Part shown: positions 1-9,300 of the stretch, piece by piece
How positions within the stretch are numbered: position 1 is the stretch's first letter
Layout: each line of letters opens with the position of its first letter
Source: Oscillibacter ruminantium GH1
GTDB taxonomy: Bacteria > Bacillota > Clostridia > Oscillospirales > Oscillospiraceae
Assembly (NCBI RefSeq): GCF_000307265.1
Contig: NZ_DF158896.1
Location: forward strand, 751,735 to 815,734
Direction of reading: 5' to 3'
DNA: 64,000 nucleotides
Position numbers and translations under genes: made by a program
The notes under the pieces: model-generated
Seen by the model: the letters and a program-made list of their open reading frames with translations, nothing else
What the model was told of the DNA's origin: nothing
The model's database searches: none

Positions 1-1182
1 GGCCGGTTCCTGGTGGGCAACGTCTATGACGCGGACACCGGCGCGGAGTTGATTTCCAATGAGAAGATGATGGACGAGAGCGATGCAAAGCTGCTGGAAA
101 CCCGTCACTGGGTCCAGAAGAACTACCGCGAGGGTGACACCTGCACCTTTGACCCCGCGATTGAGGGGACCAAGCCCATCGTCATGATCCGCACGGTTTT
201 GACCTGCCGCGCCCACAGCGGCGTGTGCGCCAAGTGCTACGGCATGAACTTGGCCACGTCTCAGCCTGTTGGCCCCGGCGAGGCGGTCGGCATCATTGCC
301 GCCCAGTCCATTGGCGAACCCGGCACGCAGCTGACGATGCGTACGTTCCATACCGGCGGTCTGGCCGGCGGCGATATCACGCAGGGCCTTCCTCGAGTCG
401 AGGAATTGTTTGAGGCCCGCAAGCCCAAGAGAATGGCCCAGCTGGCTGAGATCACGGGTGTTGTCAAGTTTGAGGAAGCCACCAAGGGCAGCCTGCTGAA
501 CATCATCATCACCGCCGACGACGGCGATAACCGGATTTACGCCGTGCCTCATACCGGCCTTCTGGTGAAGGACGGCGAGCGTGTGGCACAGGGTACCGCC
601 CTGACCTACGGCGCACTGAATCCCCACGAAGTCCTGCGCCTGCGGGGCAGCGACGCGGTGTACAACTACCTCATTCAGGAAGTTTTGCGCGTGTACCGTC
701 AGCAGGGCGTGGATATCAACGATAAGCATATCGAAATCATTGTCCGCCAGATGATGCGCAAGGTTCGTCTGGAGGATGCCGGCAATACCAAGCTGCTGGA
801 CGGCTCCATGGTGGACGTTCTGGATCTGGACGACGCCAATGCGGAGATCGACCGCCGCAATGCCGCAGGTGAGCGCGCCGAAGACGGCGGACTCCTGCGC
901 CATGCAGAGGGAACCCAACTGCTGATGGGTATTACGAAGGCCTCTCTGGCAACCGATTCCTTCCTGTCCGCCGCCTCCTTCCAGGAGACGACCAAGGTTT
1001 TGACCGAAGCCGCCATCAAGGGCAAGGTCGATCATCTGCTGGGCCTGAAGGAAAACGTTATTATCGGCAAGCTGATCCCCGCCGGTACCGGCCTTGCGGC
1101 CTACAAGGAATTTGCTGAGGCGCTGGTTCCCGAGACAGTAGCTGCTGGCGCTGAGGACGAAATTCCCATGTTTGAGGACTGA
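1..1182 (+). CDS. rpoC: DNA-directed RNA polymerase subunit beta' (3' part)
   Basis: The reading frame is open from base 1, so this is the C-terminal third of a gene that begins outside the window. The product is the beta' subunit of RNA polymerase, part of the catalytic core with beta. The sequence shows the late zinc-binding cysteines ([14 protein letters not shown]), the very conserved block [20 protein letters not shown] followed by MRTFHTGG, then [15 protein letters not shown] and the C-terminal block with [29 protein letters not shown]. These are hallmark RpoC regions. The gene ends with a TGA followed by a strong hairpin terminator, so it is the last gene of its operon (normally rpoB-rpoC). 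The ORF caller's internal GTG start at base 13 is not a real start. Confidence 0.98.
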   Translation, partial: GRFLVGNVYDADTGAELISNEKMMDESDAKLLETRHWVQKNYREGDTCTFDPAIEGTKPIVMIRTVLTCRAHSGVCAKCYGMNLATSQPVGPGEAVGIIAAQSIGEPGTQLTMRTFHTGGLAGGDITQGLPRVEELFEARKPKRMAQLAEITGVVKFEEATKGSLLNIIITADDGDNRIYAVPHTGLLVKDGERVAQGTALTYGALNPHEVLRLRGSDAVYNYLIQEVLRVYRQQGVDINDKHIEIIVRQMMRKVRLEDAGNTKLLDGSMVDVLDLDDANAEIDRRNAAGERAEDGGLLRHAEGTQLLMGITKASLATDSFLSAASFQETTKVLTEAAIKGKVDHLLGLKENVIIGKLIPAGTGLAAYKEFAEALVPETVAAGAEDEIPMFED

Positions 1183-1217
1183 GTCCCGCCGCATTTTTTG
1201 AAAAATAACCACAGATG

Positions 1218-1254
1218 AAAGCACCCGGACGCATTGCGTCCGGGTGCTTTTTTT
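1218..1254 (+). terminator. Intrinsic terminator after rpoC
   Basis: A perfect GC-rich stem (GCACCCGGACGC / GCGTCCGGGTGC with an ATT loop) is followed by seven T residues, 36 bases after the rpoC stop codon. Confidence 0.93.
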
Positions 1255-1329
1255 GAGCGGCTATTGTGAGTAAAAACGGTATATTTTTTTCCTTGAGCGG
1301 AAAACTACCTCAAAAAGGGGGAATGCACG

Positions 1330-2280
1330 ATGGAACATCGGCCGCGCATTGTAATTGCTCTGGGTGGAAACGCGCTCCAATCCAAGGACTCTGAGCCTAC
1401 CGCTCAGGCCCAGCTGGAGGTAGTGCGCCAAACCTGCGAACAGATCGCGGAAATCAGCTGCCGGGGTTATGAAATGGCTCTGGTTCACGGCAACGGCCCG
1501 CAGGTGGGCCGCATTTTACTTGCCAGCGAAACAGCAAAGGACGTGGTGCCGCCCATGCCCTTCGACGTCTGCGGCGCTATGAGTCAGGGATATATCGGCT
1601 ATCATTTGCAGCAGGCGCTGAGTTACGCGCTGAATCAGCGCAACCGCAGCATCCCGGTGGTGAGCCTGACCACGCAGATGGTGGTGGAGCGGGACGACCC
1701 CGCCTTCCAGAACCCCAGCAAGCCCATCGGTCCGTTCTGCACGGAGGAAGATGCCCGAAAGCTGGAAGCTGCCAAGGGCTATACCATGAAGGAAGACGCG
1801 GGCCGGGGCTGGCGGCGAGTGGTTCCGTCGCCTCTTCCGCGCCGAATCGTAGAGATTGGCGCGGTGCGCCAGCTGTGGGACGAGACAATCGTCATCACCT
1901 GCGGCGGCGGCGGAATCCCTGTGGCGGAGAATCCCGACGGGTCCCTTGAGGGTGTGGCGGCGGTAATCGACAAGGATTTTGCCGCAGAACTTTTGGCGGA
2001 GCAGGTACACGCGGATATGCTCCTGATTCTGACCGAGGTGGAAAAGGTGGCGATCCGGTTCGGCAAGCCCGATCAGGAAAACCTCTCACACATGACGCTG
2101 AAGGATGCCGCCCGGTATGTGGAAGAGGGGCACTTTGCCGCCGGCAGTATGCTGCCCAAGGTGCTGGCTGCCATGAAATTCGTCCGCGCGTTCCCGAATA
2201 AGCGGGCCATTATCAGCAGTTTGGACAAGGCCATTCCCGCGCTTGCGGGAGAGACTGGAACGCAGATTACGTTCGCTTAA
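1330..2280 (+). CDS. arcC: Carbamate kinase
   Basis: This protein of 316 residues has the length and motifs of carbamate kinase, which transfers phosphate between carbamoyl phosphate and ADP to make ATP. N-terminal IVIALGGNAL is the nucleotide-binding start of the amino acid kinase fold, followed by LVHGNGPQVG and, near residues 195-205, ITCGGGGIPV. The ending with EKRAIISSL-like residues and GETGTQI is also family-typical. The ATG at 1330 is preceded by an AAAAAGGGGG ribosome binding site. No arginine deiminase or ornithine carbamoyltransferase gene lies beside it, so it stands alone between rpoC and ridA. It could serve purine, allantoin or citrulline fermentation. The function assignment is firm, the pathway is not visible here. 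Confidence 0.95.
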   Translation: MEHRPRIVIALGGNALQSKDSEPTAQAQLEVVRQTCEQIAEISCRGYEMALVHGNGPQVGRILLASETAKDVVPPMPFDVCGAMSQGYIGYHLQQALSYALNQRNRSIPVVSLTTQMVVERDDPAFQNPSKPIGPFCTEEDARKLEAAKGYTMKEDAGRGWRRVVPSPLPRRIVEIGAVRQLWDETIVITCGGGGIPVAENPDGSLEGVAAVIDKDFAAELLAEQVHADMLLILTEVEKVAIRFGKPDQENLSHMTLKDAARYVEEGHFAAGSMLPKVLAAMKFVRAFPNKRAIISSLDKAIPALAGETGTQITFA

Positions 2281-2294
2281 GTCAATACACGGAA

Positions 2295-2326
2295 AACGGG
2301 CGCGCTGCATGTGCAGCGCGCCCGTT
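2295..2326. terminator. Convergent terminator hairpin between arcC and ridA
   Basis: A long perfect stem (AACGGGCGCGCTGCA / TGCAGCGCGCCCGTT) lies between two convergent genes. On the minus strand it is followed by a short T run (TTTTCC). On the plus strand the T run is weak. Confidence 0.75.
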
Positions 2327-2357
2327 CAACTGTGCAATTGGGAGAGAATGAAGCCGT

Positions 2358-2726
2358 TTAGACCTCTGCGATCAGCTCGACCTCAACCAGCAGGTTCTTG
2401 GGAAGCGTCTTTACAGCCACACAGGAGCGGGCGGGCTTTCCGGTGAAATACTTGGCATACACCTCGTTGAAAGCGGCAAAGTCGCCCATGTCCGCCAAGA
2501 AGCAGGTGGTTTTCACCACATGGGTGAAATCAATGCCGCCGGCTTCCAGCACGGCGCCCAGATTTTTCATAACCTGTTCGGCCTGAGAGACAACGTCGGC
2601 GCCCACTTCGCCGGTTGTGGGATCAATTCCGGTCTGACCGGAGGCGAAAAGGAATCCATTGGAGATGTAAGCCTGAGAGTAGGGACCCAGAGCGGCGGGA
2701 GCATGATCGGTGTGGATCAGTTTCAT
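2358..2726 (-). CDS. ridA: RidA family reactive intermediate/imine deaminase
   Basis: The 122-residue product matches the YjgF/YER057c/UK114 (RidA) family in length and sequence. RidA proteins hydrolyse reactive enamine/imine intermediates released by PLP enzymes such as threonine dehydratase and protect other enzymes from damage. The sequence shows the N-terminal block with HTDHAPAALGPYSQA, then GFLFASGQTGIDPTTGEV, and the C-terminal active-site arginine in GKPARSCVAVKTLPKNLLVEVE. The ATG at 2726 is preceded by AAAGGAG. The gene has its own promoter just after the hydrogenase stop codon, so it need not depend on the hydrogenase operon upstream. Confidence 0.95.
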   Translation of the reverse strand: MKLIHTDHAPAALGPYSQAYISNGFLFASGQTGIDPTTGEVGADVVSQAEQVMKNLGAVLEAGGIDFTHVVKTTCFLADMGDFAAFNEVYAKYFTGKPARSCVAVKTLPKNLLVEVELIAEV

Positions 2727-2761
2727 AAAAGAAGACTCCTTTCAGTATGATGGATGGGTTT

Positions 2762-2790
2762 ATCGTACTTCATTCAAGAACGAATTGCAA
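2762..2790 (-). promoter_or_regulatory. SigA-type promoter of ridA
   Basis: Minus-strand TTGCAA (2785-2790) and TACGAT (2762-2767) are separated by exactly 17 bases. The site begins directly after the stop codon of the hydrogenase gene. Confidence 0.6.
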
Positions 2791-2793
2791 GTC

Positions 2794-4539
2794 TTATGTG
2801 TTTTCTTTCGTGGCGGGCACGGACCATGCGGTGTGGTCTGTGTGGAGCAGGTGGTGAGACTTTTTTCCCAGCGGCTCTCGGAGGTACTCGCTGTACAGTG
2901 TCTTGATATCCGAATTTTCATGAGAAAAGCGGACTTTGCTCTTGGCATCCAGATCCCAGAGGAACTCGCCCCGTTCCGTGGCCATTTCCGTACCATCGTG
3001 GATGGGCTGACCGCCGCCGCCCGCGCAGCCGCCGGGACAGGCCATAACCTCCACAAAATCGTAATCCGCCGTTCCGGCCTCCAGTGCCTCCATCAGCGCG
3101 CGGGTGCTGGAAAGACTGCTCACCACGGCTACCCGAACTGCTCCGGCGCCGGGAATCGTAAAGGTGGCTTCCTTCCACGGGTTGTCTCCCCGCACGGCGG
3201 AAAAGGTGTCCGGCTTTGGATTCTTGCTGGTGGCAAGATAGTAAGCGGAGCGGAGCGCCGCGTCCATCACGCCGCCGGTGGCTCCGAAAATCACCGCTGC
3301 ACCGGAGCCGGAGCCGAGGGGACTGTCAAACGGCTCCTCGGGAAGGTCCGTGGGAACGATGCAGTCGCTGCGCAGGAGCCGAACCATTTCGCGGGTGGTC
3401 AGCACCACGTCCACGTCGGGATCGCCGCAGGCGTCGTTCATAGTAGGCAGCTCACACTCGGCCTTTTTGGCGGAGCAGGGCATAATGGACACCACAAACA
3501 TCTTGTGGGGGTCAACGCCCTTCTTTTCCGCAAAGTAACTCTTTGCCACCGCGCCAAACATCTGCTGGGGGGATTTGGCGGTGGAAAGGCACTCCGTATA
3601 GGCGGGGTACTGGGACTTGACAAACCGGACCCAGCCGGGGCAGCAGGATGTGAACATGGGCCAGCGGTACTTACCCCGGTGCGTGAACCGCTCCAGAAAC
3701 TCGCTGCCTTCCTCCATAATGGTGAGGTCGGCGGTAAAATTGGTGTCGAAGATGTAATCAAAGCCCATGCGGCGCAGGGCCGCCACCATCCGTCCGGCAG
3801 TGGCGAATTTGGGGGAGAGGTTGAACGCCTCCGCCCAAGCCACCCGCACAGCGGGAGCCACTTGAACCACCGTGGTGATCTCCGGGTCCGCCAGCGCACG
3901 CAAAACCTTGTTGCTGTCATCCCGAATAGTCAGCGCGCCGGTAGGACAGTGTGTGACGCACTGCCCGCAGAAGGTGCAGTCCGTGTTTTTCAAAAGGCGG
4001 TTGAAGCTCACGTCCACCGTGGTGCGGGAGCCGGTGCCCGCCACGTCCCAGATGTGCATGCCCTGCACCTTGTCACAGACCTGCACGCAGCGCATACACT
4101 TGATGCACTTACTGGCCTCGCGAACCACCGGAGCATCCAGATCCACCCGGGACTTTTCCGGCTGGAGCTGATAGGGCTGGTAGTGGATGTTCAAATCGTG
4201 AGAAAGGGTCTGGAGTGTGCAGTTTCCACTGCGGATGCAGGTGGTGCAGGTGGAGTTGTGTTCGGAGAGAATGAGCCGCAGGTTCGTCCGGCGGGCGGAG
4301 CGGACGCGGGGGCTGTTGGTCTTAATGACCATGCCCTCCTCCACCTGCGTGTTGCAGGCGGGAATGAGCCGCTGCGTGCCTTCCAGCTCCACCACGCAGA
4401 TGCGGCAGGCCGCGATCTCGTTGATGTCCTTTAAAAAGCACAGATGGGGAATGGGGATGCCAGCGTCGCTGGCGGCGCTGAGAATCGTGGAGCCCTCGGG
4501 GACGGAGAGGGCTTTTCCGTTGATTTCGATGTTTACCAT
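2794..4539 (-). CDS. hydA: [FeFe] hydrogenase, CpI-like (M3-type), flavoprotein-linked
   Basis: The 581-residue protein is a complete modular [FeFe] hydrogenase that reversibly reduces protons to H2 in the cytoplasm. In order: a plant-type [2Fe-2S] domain (Cys 34, 45, 48, 62), a His-ligated [4Fe-4S] site (H94, C98, C101, C107), two ferredoxin-type [4Fe-4S] sites (C145-C155 and C188-C198) and the H-cluster domain with TSCCPGW (297-303), MPCSAKKAE (353-361) and the ACPGGCAGGGGQP block (500-512). All H-cluster cysteines are present. The ATG overlaps the stop codon of the upstream flavoprotein gene (7-base overlap), implying translational coupling. The coupled partner is GltD-like rather than a full NuoF, which fits the glutamate-synthase-linked (A2-like) class more than the trimeric bifurcating enzyme. 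That class label is inferred from context. Maturases HydEFG are not in the window. Confidence 0.95.
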   Translation of the reverse strand: MVNIEINGKALSVPEGSTILSAASDAGIPIPHLCFLKDINEIAACRICVVELEGTQRLIPACNTQVEEGMVIKTNSPRVRSARRTNLRLILSEHNSTCTTCIRSGNCTLQTLSHDLNIHYQPYQLQPEKSRVDLDAPVVREASKCIKCMRCVQVCDKVQGMHIWDVAGTGSRTTVDVSFNRLLKNTDCTFCGQCVTHCPTGALTIRDDSNKVLRALADPEITTVVQVAPAVRVAWAEAFNLSPKFATAGRMVAALRRMGFDYIFDTNFTADLTIMEEGSEFLERFTHRGKYRWPMFTSCCPGWVRFVKSQYPAYTECLSTAKSPQQMFGAVAKSYFAEKKGVDPHKMFVVSIMPCSAKKAECELPTMNDACGDPDVDVVLTTREMVRLLRSDCIVPTDLPEEPFDSPLGSGSGAAVIFGATGGVMDAALRSAYYLATSKNPKPDTFSAVRGDNPWKEATFTIPGAGAVRVAVVSSLSSTRALMEALEAGTADYDFVEVMACPGGCAGGGGQPIHDGTEMATERGEFLWDLDAKSKVRFSHENSDIKTLYSEYLREPLGKKSHHLLHTDHTAWSVPATKENT

Positions 4540-6371
4540 TTTTCCACACGTCCTCCCTTAAAGATTCCATAGCCGAAGTGATCGCAGCGCAGGCACCGGG
4601 AGGATTCCTTCTGCGCTTCCTCGTCCGTAAAGCCGCACTCGATGCACTGGAAATCGCCTTTGCGCTCGCTGGCGTCCCGCTCACTGGTGTTGATGCGGCC
4701 TCGGGGACGCAGGTCGGAGAGATCCGGCGTGGGGATCTGCACATCGGTCACGATCTCGTGGTTAAAGCCCAGATATTCGTCAATATTGGCAGCTGCGGCT
4801 TTGCCTGCGGCGATGGCGCGGATGACCGTGGCGGGGCCGGTGACACAGTCGCCTCCGGCGAAGACGCCTTCGACCTCCGGCAGCTGTGTGCTGGAATCGG
4901 CCAGCACCGTTCCGCCGCGCTGAACCTTGACGCCGCTTTGCTCAAAGCCGTGTGTCTCAATGCCCTGACCGATTGCCACGATGACAATGTCGGCGGAGAT
5001 GCGCTTGGGCTCCACGGCGGCGGTGTTTGGCCGGGGCCGACCCATGGAATCTACTTCGCCAATGATTTGGGGCTGCGTCCAAAGAGCTACAACGTGACCT
5101 TCCTCGCTGGATTCAATCCGCAGCGGAGCTTCCAGCGTCAAAACCTCCGCGCCCTCGGCAATAGCGCCTTCGATCTCTTCCGGCAGAGCGGTCATATCCG
5201 CCTGGCGGCGGCGATAGACACAGGAGACTTTCTTTGCCCCCAGGCGGATGGCGCTGCGGGTTACGTCCATGGCCACGTTGCCGCCGCCGATCACCACCAC
5301 GTTCATGCCGGTGAAGTTGGGAAGTTCGCCGTCGCCGATATGGCGGAGCATTTCCACCGCGGAAACTACGCCGTGACTGTCCTCGCCGGGGATGCCGGTT
5401 TTCTTGTCGGTGTGCGCGCCTACGGAGAGGTATAGGCAGTCGAACTGCCGTCTCAGATCGTCCAGCGAAGGCTCTGTACCCACGTCCACCTCTGTGTGGA
5501 CCTCGATGCCCAGAGAGAGAATGGAGGCAATTTCCGCATCCAGCTTTTCCCGGGGGAAGCGATAGCTGGGAATACCATAGCGCAGCATACCGCCCAGCAG
5601 CTTTTGCTTTTCAAACACGGTGACCTTGTGGCCCATTAAAGACAGGTAATAGGCTGCGGAAAGGCCGCCAGGGCCGCCGCCGACCACAGCAACGGTCTTG
5701 CCGGTAGAGGGGGCGCAGGAGGGCTGGGGTACGTCGCCCATATGATCCACGGCATACCGCTTCAGTCCGCGGATGTTCAGCGGATCGTCCACCATGTTTC
5801 TCCGGCACCGGGCCTCGCAGGGGTGTTCGCAGATATAGGCGCAGGCGGTGGGGAAGGGATTGTCCTTGCGGATGAGACGTACTGCGTCGTCGTACCGTCC
5901 CGCGTTGATCAGGGCGATGTAACCGGGGATGTCCACGCCCGCGGGACACAGCGCCACGCAGGGGACCGGGTTGCGCAGCCCACCCAGACACCGGTGGCGG
6001 AGAATGTGCTCTTCATAGTCGTCCCGGAAGCCTTTCAGACCCATCAGGACCAGCTGTGCGGCGTTAATACCGATGGCGCAGTCAGCGGTGTCCACGATGG
6101 CCTGCGCCGTCACCTCGATGCGGTGAATGGTTCGCATCTCCGCCTCGCCGTCCAAAACCGCTTGCAGCATGTTGGAAAGCTGCCCCAGCCCGATGCGGCA
6201 GGGCGCACATTTGCCGCAGGTCTGCGCATGACAGAGATTCAGGAAATTCAATGCCATATCAATGGGGCACAAACCCGGAGGGCTGGCCGCGATGCGGCGT
6301 TCCACGCCGCGGTAGAGCTGGTCGACCACGGCCTGAGCCTGACTGGGCGTTTTGATATCGAGTCTGCTCAT
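4533..6371 (-). CDS. NuoF-tail/GltD-like fused iron-sulfur flavoprotein, hydrogenase partner
   Basis: The 612-residue protein joins two modules. Residues 45-130 resemble the C-terminal [4Fe-4S] domain of NuoF/HydB (CGKCAPC at 52-58, fourth Cys at 98) without the FMN/NADH-binding part. Residues 135-560 resemble the small subunit of glutamate synthase and NfnB: a Cys-rich N-terminal region (C138, C142, C177, C181, C185, C189), an FAD-binding GGGPGG (231-236), and an NAD(P)H-binding GGGNVA (362-367) followed by CVYRRRQADMTALPEE. A further CIECG...CLRCDHFG cluster ends the protein. It probably moves electrons between NAD(P)H and the adjacent hydrogenase. I chose the ATG at 6371 because AGAGGAG lies 12 bases upstream. 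The GTG at 6383 lies directly on that Shine-Dalgarno sequence. It follows the GLUG gene by 8 bases. Confidence 0.88.
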   Translation of the reverse strand: MSRLDIKTPSQAQAVVDQLYRGVERRIAASPPGLCPIDMALNFLNLCHAQTCGKCAPCRIGLGQLSNMLQAVLDGEAEMRTIHRIEVTAQAIVDTADCAIGINAAQLVLMGLKGFRDDYEEHILRHRCLGGLRNPVPCVALCPAGVDIPGYIALINAGRYDDAVRLIRKDNPFPTACAYICEHPCEARCRRNMVDDPLNIRGLKRYAVDHMGDVPQPSCAPSTGKTVAVVGGGPGGLSAAYYLSLMGHKVTVFEKQKLLGGMLRYGIPSYRFPREKLDAEIASILSLGIEVHTEVDVGTEPSLDDLRRQFDCLYLSVGAHTDKKTGIPGEDSHGVVSAVEMLRHIGDGELPNFTGMNVVVIGGGNVAMDVTRSAIRLGAKKVSCVYRRRQADMTALPEEIEGAIAEGAEVLTLEAPLRIESSEEGHVVALWTQPQIIGEVDSMGRPRPNTAAVEPKRISADIVIVAIGQGIETHGFEQSGVKVQRGGTVLADSSTQLPEVEGVFAGGDCVTGPATVIRAIAAGKAAAANIDEYLGFNHEIVTDVQIPTPDLSDLRPRGRINTSERDASERKGDFQCIECGFTDEEAQKESSRCLRCDHFGYGIFKGGRVEKW

Positions 6372-6379
6372 GGTTTCTC

Positions 6380-9300
6380 TCACTCCTCTTTTTCGTTTCT
6401 GGTTTCCGATTTGCCGATTTCGTTTACCGATGCTTGCCTGCTGACAGTTGCCGATGCCTTTTCGCTAGGATTATTTTTGAGAACCGACGCGTTTGCGCCG
6501 GAATTCAAACGTTTTTTTCGCTTGCGGCGGAAGAGGATAACTGCCAACACCACCAGCGCGATCAAAATACCGCAGGCGGACAGAATGGCAGTGAGCCAAG
6601 AGTCGCTGGGAACGGCGCAGAAGACGCCGGAAACGCCGTGCATCTCCGTCAGGAGATAGCTGCCGCTGCGGTGGGTGCTCACCTGTGTCCAGCCTTCGGC
6701 CCCATAGTGCCACAGCGTTCCGCCGCCGGGGCAGAGAATGCGCAGGGGAGTGACGCTGTCCTCGGTCAGGTCCGTGCCGGTGAGGCTGAGGCGAAAGACC
6801 GCCGCACCTTCAACCGGAGCGGAGATATCGGTTTGTGGGACGCTCTCCAAAGCGGCCTGATCGGTAAATCGGCCCTCCGCCAAGGCCAGCGACAGTCCCT
6901 CGCTGGCAGCGTCGGTGGCAAGAACCGTGATCCAAGGCGTGTAGACGGCCTCCAGCATCACGTCGGAGTGAACGCCGTCGTAATTAAATTCCGGCCAAAC
7001 GCCAAAGCAGTCCTCCTTTGCCGGGACTTCCGGCAATTCCACAAGGCTCAAATCCGCCCCGTACAAAAATGGGATGGAGGCGACGGTTTCACCGTCTGCG
7101 GTCAGGGTCAATGTAAAGGAAACCAGTTCTGTGGGAATACTGGGGAGCGCGCGAAGCCGGTCATAGGAGGCGGGTTCCGCATGGCCGGAATAGCTGATGG
7201 AGTCCACGCCGCCCACACCGGTGTCCAGGAAGAGGTTGCTGGACAGCCGGTCCAAATCCTCTGCATAGCCCGCCACCGCGCCTAAGTATTCCTTTCCGGC
7301 AGTCAGAGTTACGATGGAGACGCAGTCCGTCAGCGTTTTTCCGCTGCCGGCCACGCCGCCTACATAGTCCCCGCCGGAAAGAGTGCATTTTGCATAGCAG
7401 GCCCGGACGATGGAAGAGGCCGTTCCGGCCACGCCGCCTACGTAGCCGCCGCCGGTACTCTCCGCGTCGCCATAGTTTTGGCAGGCGGTGACAAGGCCCA
7501 GATCCATCCGGCCCACAACACCGCCCACGCAGTCCTTCTTCCCGGTGATATTTCCCCGGTTGACGCAGCCGGTGACCACGGCTTTTGACTGATAGGTGGC
7601 GGTGTAGGAAATGTCCAGCGAGCTGTCGTCCTCCGGGTCCAGATCGTATTCAATGCCGATTTCACCCACGATGCCGCCCACATTCCGGTCGGCCTCCACA
7701 AGGCCGGTGTTGGTGCTGTCTGCGGTTTTCCCGAGCGTGGTGGCGGCAATGTTTTCGGCGGAGACATCCTCAATGTGGTCGGACAGGGTCTTGTCGCCGT
7801 TCAAGCCGCTTCGCAGATCGTCCATCGCGTCCAGCATCAGGTTCATCACGGTGGAAAACTGACTGTTGACCGCCCGCAGGTCCTCCAGCAGGAGGTCGGA
7901 CGCGGAGGTGACGGTGGAATTCAGCTCCTCCATTCCGCTGGATACGGCGGCAAGGTCGTCGTACAGCTTGTCACCCGCGGCACGGAAATCATCGTCCACG
8001 GGGGTGAAGGTCACGTCTCCGGCCTTGCGCAGTTCTTCAACGGAGGCTTTCAGCTTGTCAAAGGCATTGCTCAATTTCCGCCCGGCGCTTTCCCCGGCGG
8101 AGGCTACGGGTTTTAATTTCTCAAATGCGTCACGCAGCTTGGCGGAGAGGTTCCCAGCTGCGTTAGACGCGCTGTGCAGGTGTTCAAAGCCGCTTTCCAG
8201 CGCGGCGGAAGCGGCGGAGAGATCGTTCGCCGCGGAGGAAATTTGCTCCAGAGCCGCGTTCACCTTGGCCGCGTCGATATGCGTATTGGCCTGAATGGCG
8301 GCCACGGCCACGGCAATTTTGCCGTTGGCAGAGCTGAGATTGTTCAGCGCGACGGACAGCTGGGCAAAGGCGGCGGCCGCCGCCGTCAGGTCTTGGGGCG
8401 TTTGGCCCAGTGCGTCGGCAAGGCTGCTCATCGCCTTGGCGGCGGCGGACAGGGCGGCGCTCATTTCGCCAAGACCCGCACCCAGATCAGCCAGCGCTTG
8501 ATTTACGGCGGCTTGGTCGTCGATCACCACGGCCTGACGAAGATTCTGTGCGGCCAGCTTGATTTTATCGGAGGCGGATTTCCCTTGCTGTGCGGCGGTT
8601 TTCAGGTCGCTCATGGCGGCGCTGAGCTGCCGCGCGGCGGTTTCACCGATATCTCCGGCCTGTACCAGAGCGTCCAGCGCCGGTTCCAGCCGGGCGGCCA
8701 GTGTCGCCAGATCGTCGGATGCGTCGGACAGATTGTCCATAGCGGGGGAGAGCTTATCCAATGCGTTGGTGACCGCCACGGAAAGGTCGTTCAGCGTATC
8801 CACATTGGCATTTAGCAAATCCGCCGTCCGGTCGATCAGATCCTTGGAACTGTCTCTGGCGCTGTCGGCGGAGTCTCCCAGAGCGGTGAGTTTGGCGGAA
8901 ATGTGGTCTGAGGTGCTGTCCGCATCGTTCAGCGCAATGTCGATCAAAGCGCTGAGGCGATTCAGCGCGGAGCGCAGCTTTTCCAGCGTGTCGCTGTCCG
9001 CACCCATGACAATGTATGGCTCACACTGTCCCGCGATGCCGCCCACGTCCTTGCGGCCCTGAATGTGCCCCGTGTTGGAACAGCCGGAGAGATATCCGGC
9101 CTGACGGCCCGCGATGCCGCCGATGTTATAACCCATGTGGGGATAGCCCACGCTTCCGCTGTTGACGCAGCTTTGAACCACGCCGCTGGAATAGCCCGCA
9201 ATGCCGCCCACATCCTGCCAACCGGACAGAGAGCGTTCTCCGCTCTGGTCGGAGACGGTGGTGAGGGAGTCCAGGGCGGAGCCGTCTGCCAAAGCGGCCA

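Noticed and set aside
2710..4434. Long plus-strand ORF of 574 codons
   Set aside because: It is the antisense of the hydrogenase gene, His/Gly-rich and without any family motif or ribosome binding site.
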